25,440 nucleotides of DNA. It comes from Verrucomicrobiota bacterium (GTDB lineage Bacteria; Chlamydiota; Chlamydiia; Chlamydiales; Rhabdochlamydiaceae). The translations under genes and the position numbers were made by a program. The stretch lies in the NCBI GenBank assembly GCA_903970455.1, contig CAJCIW010000082.1, positions 1 through 25,440 of the forward strand. The letters are read 5' to 3'. The notes beneath the pieces are model-generated. The model saw nothing but the letters and a program-made list of their open reading frames with translations, was not told the DNA's origin and did no database searches. Positions 7,333 to 14,494 of the stretch are shown piece after piece (within the stretch, counting starts at the first letter, position 1; every line of letters begins with the position of its first letter).

Positions 7333-7361
7333 ATAATAACCTGCTCTCGCAAAATTTGCAA
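7333..7361 (-). promoter_or_regulatory. Possible promoter of the YheT-type gene, giving a near-leaderless mRNA
   Basis: On the minus strand, TTGCAA (7356-7361), 17 bp, TATTAT (7333-7338). The -10 box ends only 8 bp before the preferred ATG, so the transcript would begin at or within a base or two of the start codon. No ribosome-binding site is visible there, consistent with a leaderless message. If the TTG at 7381 is the real start, this match is accidental. Confidence 0.33.
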
Positions 7362-7381
7362 AGGCGAGTTATACTGATCAA

Positions 7382-9169
7382 ATGACCCTGCTTTTTAACT
7401 GCCAGTCTCTAAGTAAGTCGTTCACCACCCGCCTGCTTTTTCGGGATTTATCGATCAGCATTTTCTCTGGGGACCGGATCGGTCTGATCGGACCAAACGG
7501 CTCGGGAAAATCGACTCTTTTGAAAATCCTGGCAGGGATCGAAAAAGCGGATGAAGGGGTTCTTTCTCCCCGGCGCAATTTGAGGATTGGATACGTCCCC
7601 CAATCGTGTGAGTTTCCCGACGCCTCCCCTAAATCTATTCTTATCAAAGCCCTTGAGAACGATCTTGAAACCCCCGACTACGAGAAGGAAAGGCTCGCTG
7701 AAACGTGGCTCAGCAAACTGGGATTCAAGGGAACAGAACCTTCTGCCAAGTTACTTTCAGGAGGGTGGAAAAAACGGCTGAGCATCGCCCAGGAGCTGAT
7801 CTCCTCTCCCGAGCTGCTCCTTCTCGATGAACCGACCAACCACCTCGATCTCGAGGGGATTCTATGGCTTGAGAAATTTCTCTCCCAAGAAGCTCCTTCG
7901 TATCTACTGGTCAGCCATGATCGGTATTTTCTCCAACACGCCACCAATCGGATCATCGAACTCGACCGCGCCTATCCGAAAGGGGTATTTGCCATTCAAG
8001 GCGACTACGCCGAATTCCTCTCCCTGAAGGAAGATTTTTTGGCAGGGCAACTCTCGCAGGAGCGCTCCCTAGCTTCAAAAGCCCGTAGAGAAACCGAGTG
8101 GCTACGCCACTCCCCAAAGGCTCGCACATCCAAATCCAAATCACGCGTAGGCCAAGCCCATGAACTTCTACAAGGTCTTTCCGATGTCCAAGAAAGAAAT
8201 CGGCAAAAAAGGACAGATATCGATTTTGCTTCTACAGAGCGGGAAACGCGCAAACTCCTTGTGGCGAAAAACCTCTCCAAAGAAGTGGGTAGCCGCACCC
8301 TTTTCCGCCACCTTGATTTCACCCTCTCGCCCGGCACACGGATCGGCCTGATGGGCCCGAACGGATCAGGAAAAACGACCCTGCTGCGCCTGCTCGCCGG
8401 CGAAATCTCCCCCGATCAAGGGACCATCAAGAAAGCGGATCCCTTGCAAATCGTCTATTTCGACCAACACCGCTCCCAGCTTCCGGATGGAATCTCTTTA
8501 CGGCAAGCGCTCTCTCCAAATGGGGACTTTGTCCTTTTCCGGGGCCAGCAGGTCCATGTGAATGGATGGTGTAAGCGGTTTCTGTTTTCGCCAGACCTTC
8601 TCGACATGTCGATCAGCAAGCTTTCAGGTGGTGAGCGAGCGCGGATTTCGATCGCTCATCTCATGTTGCAGCCTGCCGATCTTTTGCTTCTCGATGAACC
8701 CACTAATGATCTCGACATCCCCACTTTGGAAACCTTAGAGGAAAGCCTCCTCGATTTTCCTGGAGCCGTTGTCCTGATCACACACGATCGGTGCATGCTC
8801 GACCGGATTTGCAATACGCTCCTGACCCTGGGAGACCCCGAGAAGACAACTCTTTACGCCGATTACGCCCAATGGGAAGCTTCCCTAAAAACACCCGCCT
8901 CTCAAGAAACGCCCAAAGAAAAGAAAAAAGAGTCCCCCGCCCCTAAAGCTAAACTCTCCTATACCGAAAAAAAGGAGTATGAACAGATCGAAGGAAAGAT
9001 TCTTAAACTGGAAGAGGAAGTGAGAACGCTGAATGATCAGTTGGGAGAGCCCGACATGGCGCAGAACTCGCCGCGCCTCTCGGAAATCTGCACCGCCATC
9101 GCTCTGGCCGAAACGCAAATCGAACAGCTCTACCTTCGCTGGCAACACTTGGATCAGCTATTAAAATAA
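7382..9169 (+). CDS. uup: ABC-F family ATPase Uup, 595 aa
   Basis: ABC-F proteins have two ATPase domains and no membrane part, and act on ribosomes or nucleic acid. Domain 1 has Walker A GPNGSGKST (37-45), signature LSGGWKKR (about 124), Walker B LLLLDEPTNHLDL (about 145) and SHDRYFL. Domain 2 has GPNGSGKTT (about 324), LSGGERAR, LLLLDEPTNDLDI and THDRCML. The C-terminal 80 residues, after a Lys/Pro/Ala-rich linker, begin AKLSYTEKKEYEQIEGKI and form a charged coiled coil. That domain is diagnostic of Uup, where it binds DNA, rather than EttA or YbiT. The second domain's signature and Walker motifs look catalytically competent. The start ATG at 7382 directly abuts the divergent YheT frame. 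Likely monocistronic. Confidence 0.92.
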   Translation: MTLLFNCQSLSKSFTTRLLFRDLSISIFSGDRIGLIGPNGSGKSTLLKILAGIEKADEGVLSPRRNLRIGYVPQSCEFPDASPKSILIKALENDLETPDYEKERLAETWLSKLGFKGTEPSAKLLSGGWKKRLSIAQELISSPELLLLDEPTNHLDLEGILWLEKFLSQEAPSYLLVSHDRYFLQHATNRIIELDRAYPKGVFAIQGDYAEFLSLKEDFLAGQLSQERSLASKARRETEWLRHSPKARTSKSKSRVGQAHELLQGLSDVQERNRQKRTDIDFASTERETRKLLVAKNLSKEVGSRTLFRHLDFTLSPGTRIGLMGPNGSGKTTLLRLLAGEISPDQGTIKKADPLQIVYFDQHRSQLPDGISLRQALSPNGDFVLFRGQQVHVNGWCKRFLFSPDLLDMSISKLSGGERARISIAHLMLQPADLLLLDEPTNDLDIPTLETLEESLLDFPGAVVLITHDRCMLDRICNTLLTLGDPEKTTLYADYAQWEASLKTPASQETPKEKKKESPAPKAKLSYTEKKEYEQIEGKILKLEEEVRTLNDQLGEPDMAQNSPRLSEICTAIALAETQIEQLYLRWQHLDQLLK

Positions 9170-9189
9170 ACTTGCCTGCCTTAAAAACA

Positions 9190-9226
9190 CCTTGTAAAAT
9201 CTAAATGTGATTTAGAAAATACAAGG
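9190..9226. promoter_or_regulatory. Interrupted palindrome just upstream of the AAA/DUF4143 gene
   Basis: The outer arms CCTTGTA (9190-9196) and TACAAGG (9220-9226) enclose the inner arms TCTAAAT (9200-9206) and ATTTAGA (9210-9216), separated by symmetrical AAA/AAA gaps and a GTG centre. The dyad ends 8 bp before the ATG at 9235, and its right arm overlaps the ribosome-binding region (AAGGTAAGG). It is well placed for an operator or for an mRNA hairpin that hides the ribosome-binding site. There is no T-tract, so it is a poor terminator for uup. Confidence 0.55.
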
Positions 9227-9234
9227 TAAGGAAA

Positions 9235-9552
9235 ATGGAGAGGCCTAAGCAACTAAAACACATCAAGATGCAATTTGGCGCTCACCCCGCCTGTGTCATC
9301 TTAGGTCCCCGTCAAGTCGGAAAAACGACCCTTGCAAGGATGTTCCTTGAGCAAGACAGCCCGAAAAGCTTCCACTTTTTCGATCTTGAAAACCCTCTGG
9401 ATTTAGCCAGACTTGAAAATCCCATGCTCACCCTATCTCAGCTACCTGACAAACTCATTATCATCGATGAGATCCAGAGAGCCCCCGAGTTATTCCCTGT
9501 CATTCGCGTGCTCATTGACGAGAAACAAAAAAACAAAAATTTCTCGTTTTAG
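9235..9552 (+). CDS. AAA/DUF4143 ATPase, N-terminal ATPase part (split by -1 frameshift)
   Basis: This frame encodes the AAA_14 ATPase domain: Walker A GPRQVGKTT (residues 24-32) and Walker B LIIIDEIQRAPELF (from residue 74). Proteins of this type are usually about 370-420 residues with a C-terminal DUF4143 domain. Many genomes carry several copies and the function is not established. This frame stops at TAG 9550-9552 after 105 codons, in the middle of the conserved block that should read like FLLTGSAS. That block continues in the -1 frame (FLVLGSASRDLI). An A AAA AAC heptamer at 9528-9534 is in exactly the right phase, so a -1 shift there would give one protein of about 383 residues. A one-base deletion in the seven-A run would look the same. 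Confidence 0.85.
   Translation: MERPKQLKHIKMQFGAHPACVILGPRQVGKTTLARMFLEQDSPKSFHFFDLENPLDLARLENPMLTLSQLPDKLIIIDEIQRAPELFPVIRVLIDEKQKNKNFSF
9528..9534 (+). other. In-phase A AAA AAC slippery heptamer
   Basis: The zero-frame codons are CAA AAA AAC, so the heptamer A_AAA_AAC has the X_XXY_YYZ phase needed for -1 ribosomal frameshifting. A -1 slip joins the ATPase frame to the DUF4143 frame with no stop between. The surrounding seven-A run is also a candidate for transcriptional slippage or a simple deletion. No convincing downstream stem-loop or upstream Shine-Dalgarno stimulator was identified. Confidence 0.5.
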
Positions 9553-9623
9553 GGAGCGCTTCCAGAGATCTGATCCGCCAATCTTCTGAGACTTTAGCAG
9601 GCAGAATCGGATATATCGAATTG

Positions 9624-10385
9624 ATGCCATTTTCTCTCGACGAAGTGGATCACGAGCCTGATATCCTGTGGCTCCGGGGCGGATTCCCCCTTTCTTATTT
9701 GGCCAAAAATGACGAAGACAGCTTTCTTTGGCGCCAATCGTATATCGCTACCTTTCTCGAAAGAGACATTCCGAATTTGGGATTCCAGATCCCCGCTCGG
9801 CAAATGAGGCGATTTTGGTTGATGCTCGCGCACTATCACGGTCAACTATTCAATGCCAGTGAACTGGGAAAATCTCTGGGCATTTCCGATCACATGGTTC
9901 GAAAATATCTGGATATTTTGTCTGGAACTTTTATGATTCGCATTCTTCTTCCCTGGTATGAAAATTTAGAGAAAAGACAAATCAAATCCCCCAAAATCTA
10001 TTTTCGCGACAGCGGCATTTTACATGCTTTGATTGGCATTCGAAACCAGACTGAAATGGATACGTATCCTAAAATGGGGTCGTTTTGGGAGGGGTTTGCT
10101 TTGGAAGAAATTATCCGGCAAACCGGAGCCACTTCGGAAGAGTGTTACTTTTGGGGAACGCAATCAAAAGCAGAATTAGATTTGCTGATTTTCAAAAATG
10201 GGAAGAGGATCGGATATGAGTTTAAATATTCCGACGCACCTAAAATCACGCCATCGATGCGGATTGCCTGCGCAGATTTGAAGTTAGATCACCTCTATGT
10301 GATTTATCCTGGGACAGCAACGTTCCCTCTTTCAGAAAAAATTACTGCCCGCGGACTCACTACAGACATTCTTTCTTCTTCATGA
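9624..10385 (+). CDS. AAA/DUF4143 ATPase, C-terminal DUF4143 part (split by -1 frameshift)
   Basis: The open frame runs back past 9624 to the frameshift point near 9534; the first in-frame ATG is at 9624 (MPFSLDEVD). The codons before it (FLVLGSASRDLI...ETLAGRIGYIEL) are clearly ATPase-family sequence, so this is one gene broken into two frames. The segment QSYIATFLERDIPNLGFQI and the winged-helix-like ASELGKSLGISDHMVRKYLDILSGTFMIRIL are typical of the family. The C-terminal AELDLLIFKNGKRIGYEFKYSD resembles the PD-(D/E)xK nuclease-like tail found in DUF4143. Beyond the single frame change the sequence is not degraded. It overlaps the convergent dus gene by 6 bp. Confidence 0.82.
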   Translation: MPFSLDEVDHEPDILWLRGGFPLSYLAKNDEDSFLWRQSYIATFLERDIPNLGFQIPARQMRRFWLMLAHYHGQLFNASELGKSLGISDHMVRKYLDILSGTFMIRILLPWYENLEKRQIKSPKIYFRDSGILHALIGIRNQTEMDTYPKMGSFWEGFALEEIIRQTGATSEECYFWGTQSKAELDLLIFKNGKRIGYEFKYSDAPKITPSMRIACADLKLDHLYVIYPGTATFPLSEKITARGLTTDILSSS

Positions 10386-11363
10386 AGAAAAGGGGCAGCG
10401 CTCTTTCAGCAGAGGGATCGCAAAGTCCAAAAATGAGTGGAGATCGGAAGGCTGCGAGGTGAGAATGGCTGAGCGCTTATTTAACAATTCTGCGTTACCT
10501 TTGAACAGAAAACTAAATAATTGCTTCAGTTTGTTCACCCTTACTCGCATCGCCACTCCCTCAGGTATGTCTGCTACATAGACATCCAGGTAGCGCTTGA
10601 GATCGTTCCATTCGGGAACGTAGGGCTTCCCCGAAAAGTGGGCCCGAATCTCATGGAAAATAAACGGATTGATGACGCTCCCCCTTCCAATCATGAGGGC
10701 ATCGCATTTTGTCATCTTCAACATATCTAAGGCGTTTTGCACGTTCAGAATATCGCCATTTCCAACGAGAGGGATTTTAAGGATGGATTTCGCTTCGGCG
10801 ATTAAATCCCATCTGGCAGGAGGTCCATATCCATCGACCTTTGTGCGTGGATGCAAGGTGATATAGTGAGCGCCGCTCTCTTGGCCAGCCAGCAAATTTT
10901 CTTTAAATAAAGTCGTATCTTCATAGCCTGAACGCATTTTCACGGTCACAGGAATAGAAACGGCCTTCACGATCGATTTAGCCACTTGATACAAAAACTC
11001 GGGATCTTTTAGCAGGCTGGAGCCGGCCCCTCGCCCCGTTACCGTATTCGAAGGACATCCACAGTTCAAATCAATCCGTGGAGCCCCCCGATTTTCCATC
11101 TCCTGGGCCATCTCTCCCATCAAATCGGGATCAGACCCCATCAGCTGAGCGGCTAAGGGGATCGGCGCGATTTCATCGGCACAATATTCCACTGCTAAAC
11201 TTTTCACATGGGCGTTCTTTGGAACCCGAAGAAAGTCTCTCACCGCTTCATCGAATCCCCCGATGGAGGCCATCGCCTTGCGAAAACACCGGTCCCCTAC
11301 CCCTTCCATCGGAGCTAGAATAAGAAAAGGACAACCGTTCGGATCTTTAGGAAGAGAGGTCAT
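10380..11363 (-). CDS. dus: tRNA-dihydrouridine synthase, 327 aa
   Basis: Dus enzymes reduce uridine to dihydrouridine in the tRNA D-loop using FMN and NADPH. The TIM-barrel signatures are clear: LAPMEGVGDRCFRKA at the start, AQLMGSDPDLM, the active-site loop DLNCGCPSNTV with the catalytic Cys in CGCPS, VTVKMRSGYEDT, HPRTKVDGYGPPARWDLI and the phosphate-binding VGNGDI...GRG. Length is normal. The subfamily (DusA, B or C) cannot be fixed by eye, though the single gene and KMRSG motif resemble DusB/C types. It faces the DUF4143 gene, overlapping it by 6 bp, and lies downstream of tRNA-Ser behind a strong terminator. Confidence 0.93.
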   Translation of the reverse strand: MTSLPKDPNGCPFLILAPMEGVGDRCFRKAMASIGGFDEAVRDFLRVPKNAHVKSLAVEYCADEIAPIPLAAQLMGSDPDLMGEMAQEMENRGAPRIDLNCGCPSNTVTGRGAGSSLLKDPEFLYQVAKSIVKAVSIPVTVKMRSGYEDTTLFKENLLAGQESGAHYITLHPRTKVDGYGPPARWDLIAEAKSILKIPLVGNGDILNVQNALDMLKMTKCDALMIGRGSVINPFIFHEIRAHFSGKPYVPEWNDLKRYLDVYVADIPEGVAMRVRVNKLKQLFSFLFKGNAELLNKRSAILTSQPSDLHSFLDFAIPLLKERCPFSS

Positions 11364-11420
11364 TGAATGAGTTAATGTTAGATATGGTTCACATTGGTGA
11401 GCTACTTCGCACCCACCACG

Positions 11421-11446
11421 AAAAAGGGCCCGGGTGGGCCCTTTTT
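11421..11446. terminator. Bidirectional intrinsic terminator after tRNA-Ser
   Basis: AAAAAGGGCCC (11421-11431) pairs perfectly with GGGCCCTTTTT (11436-11446) around a GGGT loop. Both strands end with five T residues after a G/C-rich stem. It lies 8 bp beyond the tRNA 3' end and insulates the tRNA transcript from dus on the same strand. Confidence 0.85.
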
Positions 11447-11453
11447 GTTTAAT

Positions 11454-11540
11454 CGGAGGAGGTGAGATTCGAACTCACGAAACGTTTTCACGTTTACACG
11501 CTTTCCAAGCGTGCTCCATCGGCCACTCGGACACTCCTCC
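11454..11540 (-). tRNA. tRNA-Ser (anticodon GGA)
   Basis: The acceptor arms GGAGGAG (from 11540) and CTCCTCC (to 11455) pair over 7 bp, with G as discriminator, the serine identity base. The anticodon stem is CACGC/GCGTG around the loop TTGGAAA, giving GGA. A long variable arm (AACGTGAAAACGTT) and the T-arm GTGAGTTCGAATCTCAC are present, so this is a type II tRNA of 87 nt. CCA is not encoded. A promoter (11559-11587) and a terminator (11421-11446) bracket it. Confidence 0.95.
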
Positions 11541-11558
11541 CTAAAGAACAGGCGCTGA

Positions 11559-11587
11559 ATAGTACTTAACCGACCTATTCCCCTCAA
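11559..11587 (-). promoter_or_regulatory. Promoter for tRNA-Ser
   Basis: On the minus strand, TTGAGG (11582-11587), 17 bp, TACTAT (11559-11564). The -10 box is 18 bp upstream of the mature tRNA 5' end, which is the normal distance for a short tRNA leader. Match to consensus is moderate (four of six in each box); position supports it more than sequence. Confidence 0.45.
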
Positions 11588-11589
11588 GG

Positions 11590-12033
11590 TTATATTTCTT
11601 GTTTAATCCCTCGATTCTCTCCTATGAAGACATCGCCGTTGACATAGAGCCATTTACCTTGGCTTTTGGCAAAGTAGCTCCGCTCTGTAAAGCTCGCATC
11701 TTCCCCATTATGCTTCAAATGAGCGATGAAGATCACGGTCGCCTGATCGCCATCTTCTTTAAAATCGAGGATTTCGAGACTTTCAAAATCGGTATGCATC
11801 GCAAATTGCATGATCTCTTCTTTCCATTGCTGAAGATTTTGAGAGACGGCAGGATGCCTGGGATGGGTTGTGCGGACGATGTATTCGACGTTATTGAGCG
11901 CGTAGGCACTGTAGCGGGAGCGCATGAGGACTAGCGCGTTTTCAGCCTCTTTCCCTTGATGGTAGAGGCTGCAGCAGTCGCGGTAAGCTTTTCCGCTGGT
12001 GCAGGGACATTTGAAGTCTTGATCGTTTGTCAT
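11590..12033 (-). CDS. ychJ: YchJ-family protein (SEC-C motif, NTF2-like), 147 aa
   Basis: The N-terminal SEC-C motif (KCPCTSGKAYRDCCSLYHQG, residues 8-27) carries three close cysteines plus histidine and is predicted to bind zinc. It is followed by the UPF0225/YchJ signature ALVLMRSRYSAYALNNVEYIVRTTHPR and an NTF2-like C-terminal half ending in an F-x-ERS-x-F block. The molecular function of the family is not established. The gene appears full length. Six bases separate its start from the stop of the orphan gene upstream (12040), so the two are probably cotranscribed from the promoter near 12762-12790. Confidence 0.88.
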   Translation of the reverse strand: MTNDQDFKCPCTSGKAYRDCCSLYHQGKEAENALVLMRSRYSAYALNNVEYIVRTTHPRHPAVSQNLQQWKEEIMQFAMHTDFESLEILDFKEDGDQATVIFIAHLKHNGEDASFTERSYFAKSQGKWLYVNGDVFIGENRGIKQEI

Positions 12034-12039
12034 TTTACC

Positions 12040-12729
12040 CTATGGTTTAGGTGCAATGGTAAGTCGGTCGTGGCGGCCAGCTCGAATTTTTTCAATGAAG
12101 TGGGTTGCGTGAGTAGTGCCTACTTGGACCATCTCTGAATCATTGTCTATATTCGTTGTCCAGGTGCTTCCATCAGTATTCCATCGTGTGATAGAAGTCT
12201 CCCGATACCGCTGATGGGCTGTGAAAATGTGGACATGGCCATTGGTTCGATCGACAACTCTCATGGCAACGAATTTGCGGCCGGCGGGGTCTTCTCCCTG
12301 AACGGCCCACTGGCCTGAACGGAAATAGTTGTCCTGGAGTTTGAGGTAGTCAGTGAAATCGGCAGGATTGAGCTGGACGACGGGAATCATTCTGCAAGCG
12401 GCTTCGCCGCCTAAAGCGTCGACGACTAGCATTCGAGCTTGGGCATTACGCGTCAACCCTGTCTGATAGTACTCGCATTCCTCTAATTTTCCTGTGAACC
12501 CTTCGCTGCCAAACAAACAGGTCCCTATGCAAATCGAATCGAGGAATTGAAAGAGTTTTTTCACTACGAAGACGATGTTGGTTTTGAAAGTGTCATTTCT
12601 TTCATTCCGATCCCATTCGACAATCGTCCCGAAAAGGCCCGACTTGCCTAGGCTAGTGTCATCTCCGCCGAAACTGAACGTATTATGTTGAACGGGCCTC
12701 TGAGTTAATGTCGTTAATGGAACTCCCAC
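12040..12729 (-). CDS. Hypothetical protein, 229 aa
   Basis: I do not recognise this family. There is no signal peptide or membrane helix. A short Cys-containing stretch (residues about 70-90, SICIGTCLFG...EECEYY) is followed by a Trp/Thr/Arg-rich C-terminal half with a beta-rich look (SITRWNTDGSTWTTNID). It starts with GTG at 12727-12729, backed by GAGG eight bases upstream and a promoter with a perfect TATAAT box, so expression is well supported despite the rare start codon. It is followed closely by ychJ and is divergent from znuA. It may be a lineage-restricted protein. Confidence 0.68.
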   Translation of the reverse strand: MGVPLTTLTQRPVQHNTFSFGGDDTSLGKSGLFGTIVEWDRNERNDTFKTNIVFVVKKLFQFLDSICIGTCLFGSEGFTGKLEECEYYQTGLTRNAQARMLVVDALGGEAACRMIPVVQLNPADFTDYLKLQDNYFRSGQWAVQGEDPAGRKFVAMRVVDRTNGHVHIFTAHQRYRETSITRWNTDGSTWTTNIDNDSEMVQVGTTHATHFIEKIRAGRHDRLTIAPKP

Positions 12730-12761
12730 AATTAACCTCGAGCTTTAAATAATTTGGCAGT

Positions 12762-12790
12762 ATTATATATAAATGAAGCAATATAACCAA
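12762..12790 (-). promoter_or_regulatory. Sigma70-type promoter of the orphan gene and ychJ
   Basis: On the minus strand, TTGGTT (12785-12790), 17 bp, TATAAT (12762-12767). The -10 box is a perfect consensus with a weak -35. The start site would be near 12755, leaving a leader of about 25 nt with GAGG placed for the GTG start. Confidence 0.55.
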
Positions 12791-12884
12791 TTAAAAAAAT
12801 ATTTTCCACTGATTCTAAGATTCCCTTGCAAATATAGTCATAGACAGTCAAATTGATAGGCAAAAATTCTCGGTGTTTGAAAAA

Positions 12885-13766
12885 ATGATTCGCTACGTAT
12901 TGTCTGTTTTTATTTTTGTTTTCTGTTTTTCCTGTGAGAGCAAAAACCCAACCAAGAGCGAAAAGCCCACCGTCCTGGTCAGCGTTCCGCCTTATGTCTA
13001 TTTTGTAAAAAAAATCGGAAAGGACGCGGTGGAGATCGAGACGCTTGTCCCCGCCGGAGCCAACCCTCATATCTACGAGGCGGCGCCGAAAGAGGTGCAG
13101 CGCCATCAAAGTGCCGCTCTCTGGATTTATTTGGGGGAAGCCTTCGATAAAAGAGCGCTTCAATTTTTCAAAGACGTCAAAAACCCGATTCAAGTCGTCG
13201 ACATCACAAAAGGGATCGATCTGCTTTCTCTTTGCGAAGAGGATGAACTCGTCACGGAACATGCGCAATGCCATCACGGCCACGAGGAAGGTAAGGATTT
13301 GCATGTTTGGCTAAGCCCAAAACTAGCCAAGGCGCAGGCGCAGAAAATTGGTGCGGCCCTCGTCGCGCTTATGCCTGAGCGGCAAACGTTTTTTGAGACG
13401 AATTTGCAAGCCTTGTTAAGCGAGTTGGATCGTTTGGACAATGAAATCACCCGGTTGTTAGAACCTTTACATGGAAAAGCAATTTTGGTATCGCATCCCG
13501 CTTTTGGGTATTTTTGCCACGATTATCATTTGATCCAGCTCTCTATCGAGATGGAAGGCAAGGAGCCGCTTCCCCAGCATGTGACAGAAATTCTCGATAA
13601 GGCCAAACATTATGCGGTACAGGCCGTTCTTACGGAGCCGCAATACAGCAATAAAGGGGCGGAACTCATCGCTCGAAGCCTACACTTGCCGACGCATAGC
13701 GTCGACCCCTATGCTGAAAATTACTCCGAAAATTTATTGGCCATCGCTAAGGTGATTGCAGAGTGA
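12885..13766 (+). CDS. znuA: Zinc/manganese ABC transporter substrate-binding protein (ZnuA/TroA type), 293 aa
   Basis: This is a cluster A-I metal-binding protein that captures Zn2+ or Mn2+ outside the inner membrane for the ZnuC/ZnuB importer. A short hydrophobic N-terminus (MIRYVLSVFIFVFCFSC) ends in a Cys, so it may be a lipoprotein or a secreted protein. Metal ligands by position are His in PAGANPHIYEAAPKE, His in LHVWLSP, His in LVSHPAFGYF and Asp in HSVDPYAENY. The usual His-rich loop is reduced to EHAQCHHGHEEG. The ATG at 12885 is preferred; a GTG four codons upstream (12873) is possible. It overlaps znuC by 4 bp. Which metal is carried cannot be decided. Confidence 0.9.
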   Translation: MIRYVLSVFIFVFCFSCESKNPTKSEKPTVLVSVPPYVYFVKKIGKDAVEIETLVPAGANPHIYEAAPKEVQRHQSAALWIYLGEAFDKRALQFFKDVKNPIQVVDITKGIDLLSLCEEDELVTEHAQCHHGHEEGKDLHVWLSPKLAKAQAQKIGAALVALMPERQTFFETNLQALLSELDRLDNEITRLLEPLHGKAILVSHPAFGYFCHDYHLIQLSIEMEGKEPLPQHVTEILDKAKHYAVQAVLTEPQYSNKGAELIARSLHLPTHSVDPYAENYSENLLAIAKVIAE

Positions 13767-14494
13767 AGAAAAAAGTCATTTCCATTGAGAACCTCTACTT
13801 TCAATACGACAGCATGCCTGCCCTGGAAAATGTCAATGTGGACATTTTTAGCGGCGAGTTTGTGGCCATTTTCGGGCCCAACGGAGGCGGGAAGACCACC
13901 CTGCTTAAATTGATCATGGGGCTTCTTGTTCCTCAAAAGGGGAAACTCCTCTTATTTGACCATCCTCCCGAGGAAACGCGGCATCTGATCGGCTATGTCC
14001 CTCAGGCGATGCATTTTGACCGCGATTTTCCCATCTCCGTCCTCGAAGTCGTGATGATGGGGATGCTCGGAAAACTGTCGTGGAGAGGGAGTTATCCTCC
14101 TGATGCGAAGCGGAAAGCGCTGCTCGCATTAGAGCGGGTCGGCCTTGCGCACAAGGCCAACGCTTCTTTTGGGACCCTTTCAGGGGGAGAAGCGCAGCGA
14201 ACCCTGATCGGAAGAGCGATTGCGGATGCCCCGAGCGTCTTACTTCTCGATGAGCCCACTGCCAATGTCGATATCGAAGCTGAGAAAAGCATTTATGCAC
14301 AACTTTTGGAATTGAACCAAACGATGACGATCCTCATGGTGACGCACGATTTGCAAACCATTGTGGACAAAGCCGGAAAGCTGCTCTGCGTTCAACGCCA
14401 AGTGACGGCCTTAAAGGCCAAAGAAGTCTGCGAGCACTTTGCCCTAGGCCTTTACCATACTCCCTTAACCTCCAAGCGCCATTTTTCCTTATGA
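13763..14494 (+). CDS. znuC: Metal ABC transporter ATP-binding protein (ZnuC type), 243 aa
   Basis: This is the ATPase that powers metal import with ZnuA and ZnuB. It has Walker A GPNGGGKTT, Q-loop GYVPQ, signature LSGGEAQR, Walker B VLLLDEPTANVD and H-loop VTHDL. The D-loop TANVD is typical of the Mn/Zn family. It starts with GTG inside the last codons of znuA (GTGA overlap) and ends overlapping znuB by ATGA, so the three are translationally coupled. Length is normal. Confidence 0.94.
   Translation: MKKKVISIENLYFQYDSMPALENVNVDIFSGEFVAIFGPNGGGKTTLLKLIMGLLVPQKGKLLLFDHPPEETRHLIGYVPQAMHFDRDFPISVLEVVMMGMLGKLSWRGSYPPDAKRKALLALERVGLAHKANASFGTLSGGEAQRTLIGRAIADAPSVLLLDEPTANVDIEAEKSIYAQLLELNQTMTILMVTHDLQTIVDKAGKLLCVQRQVTALKAKEVCEHFALGLYHTPLTSKRHFSL

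Noticed and set aside
11402..11587. 61-codon minus-strand frame over the tRNA-Ser region
   Set aside because: The interval is fully explained by tRNA-Ser, its promoter and its terminator.
12732..13304. 190-codon minus-strand frame over znuA
   Set aside because: It is antisense to conserved znuA codons and runs across the promoter region of the divergent gene.
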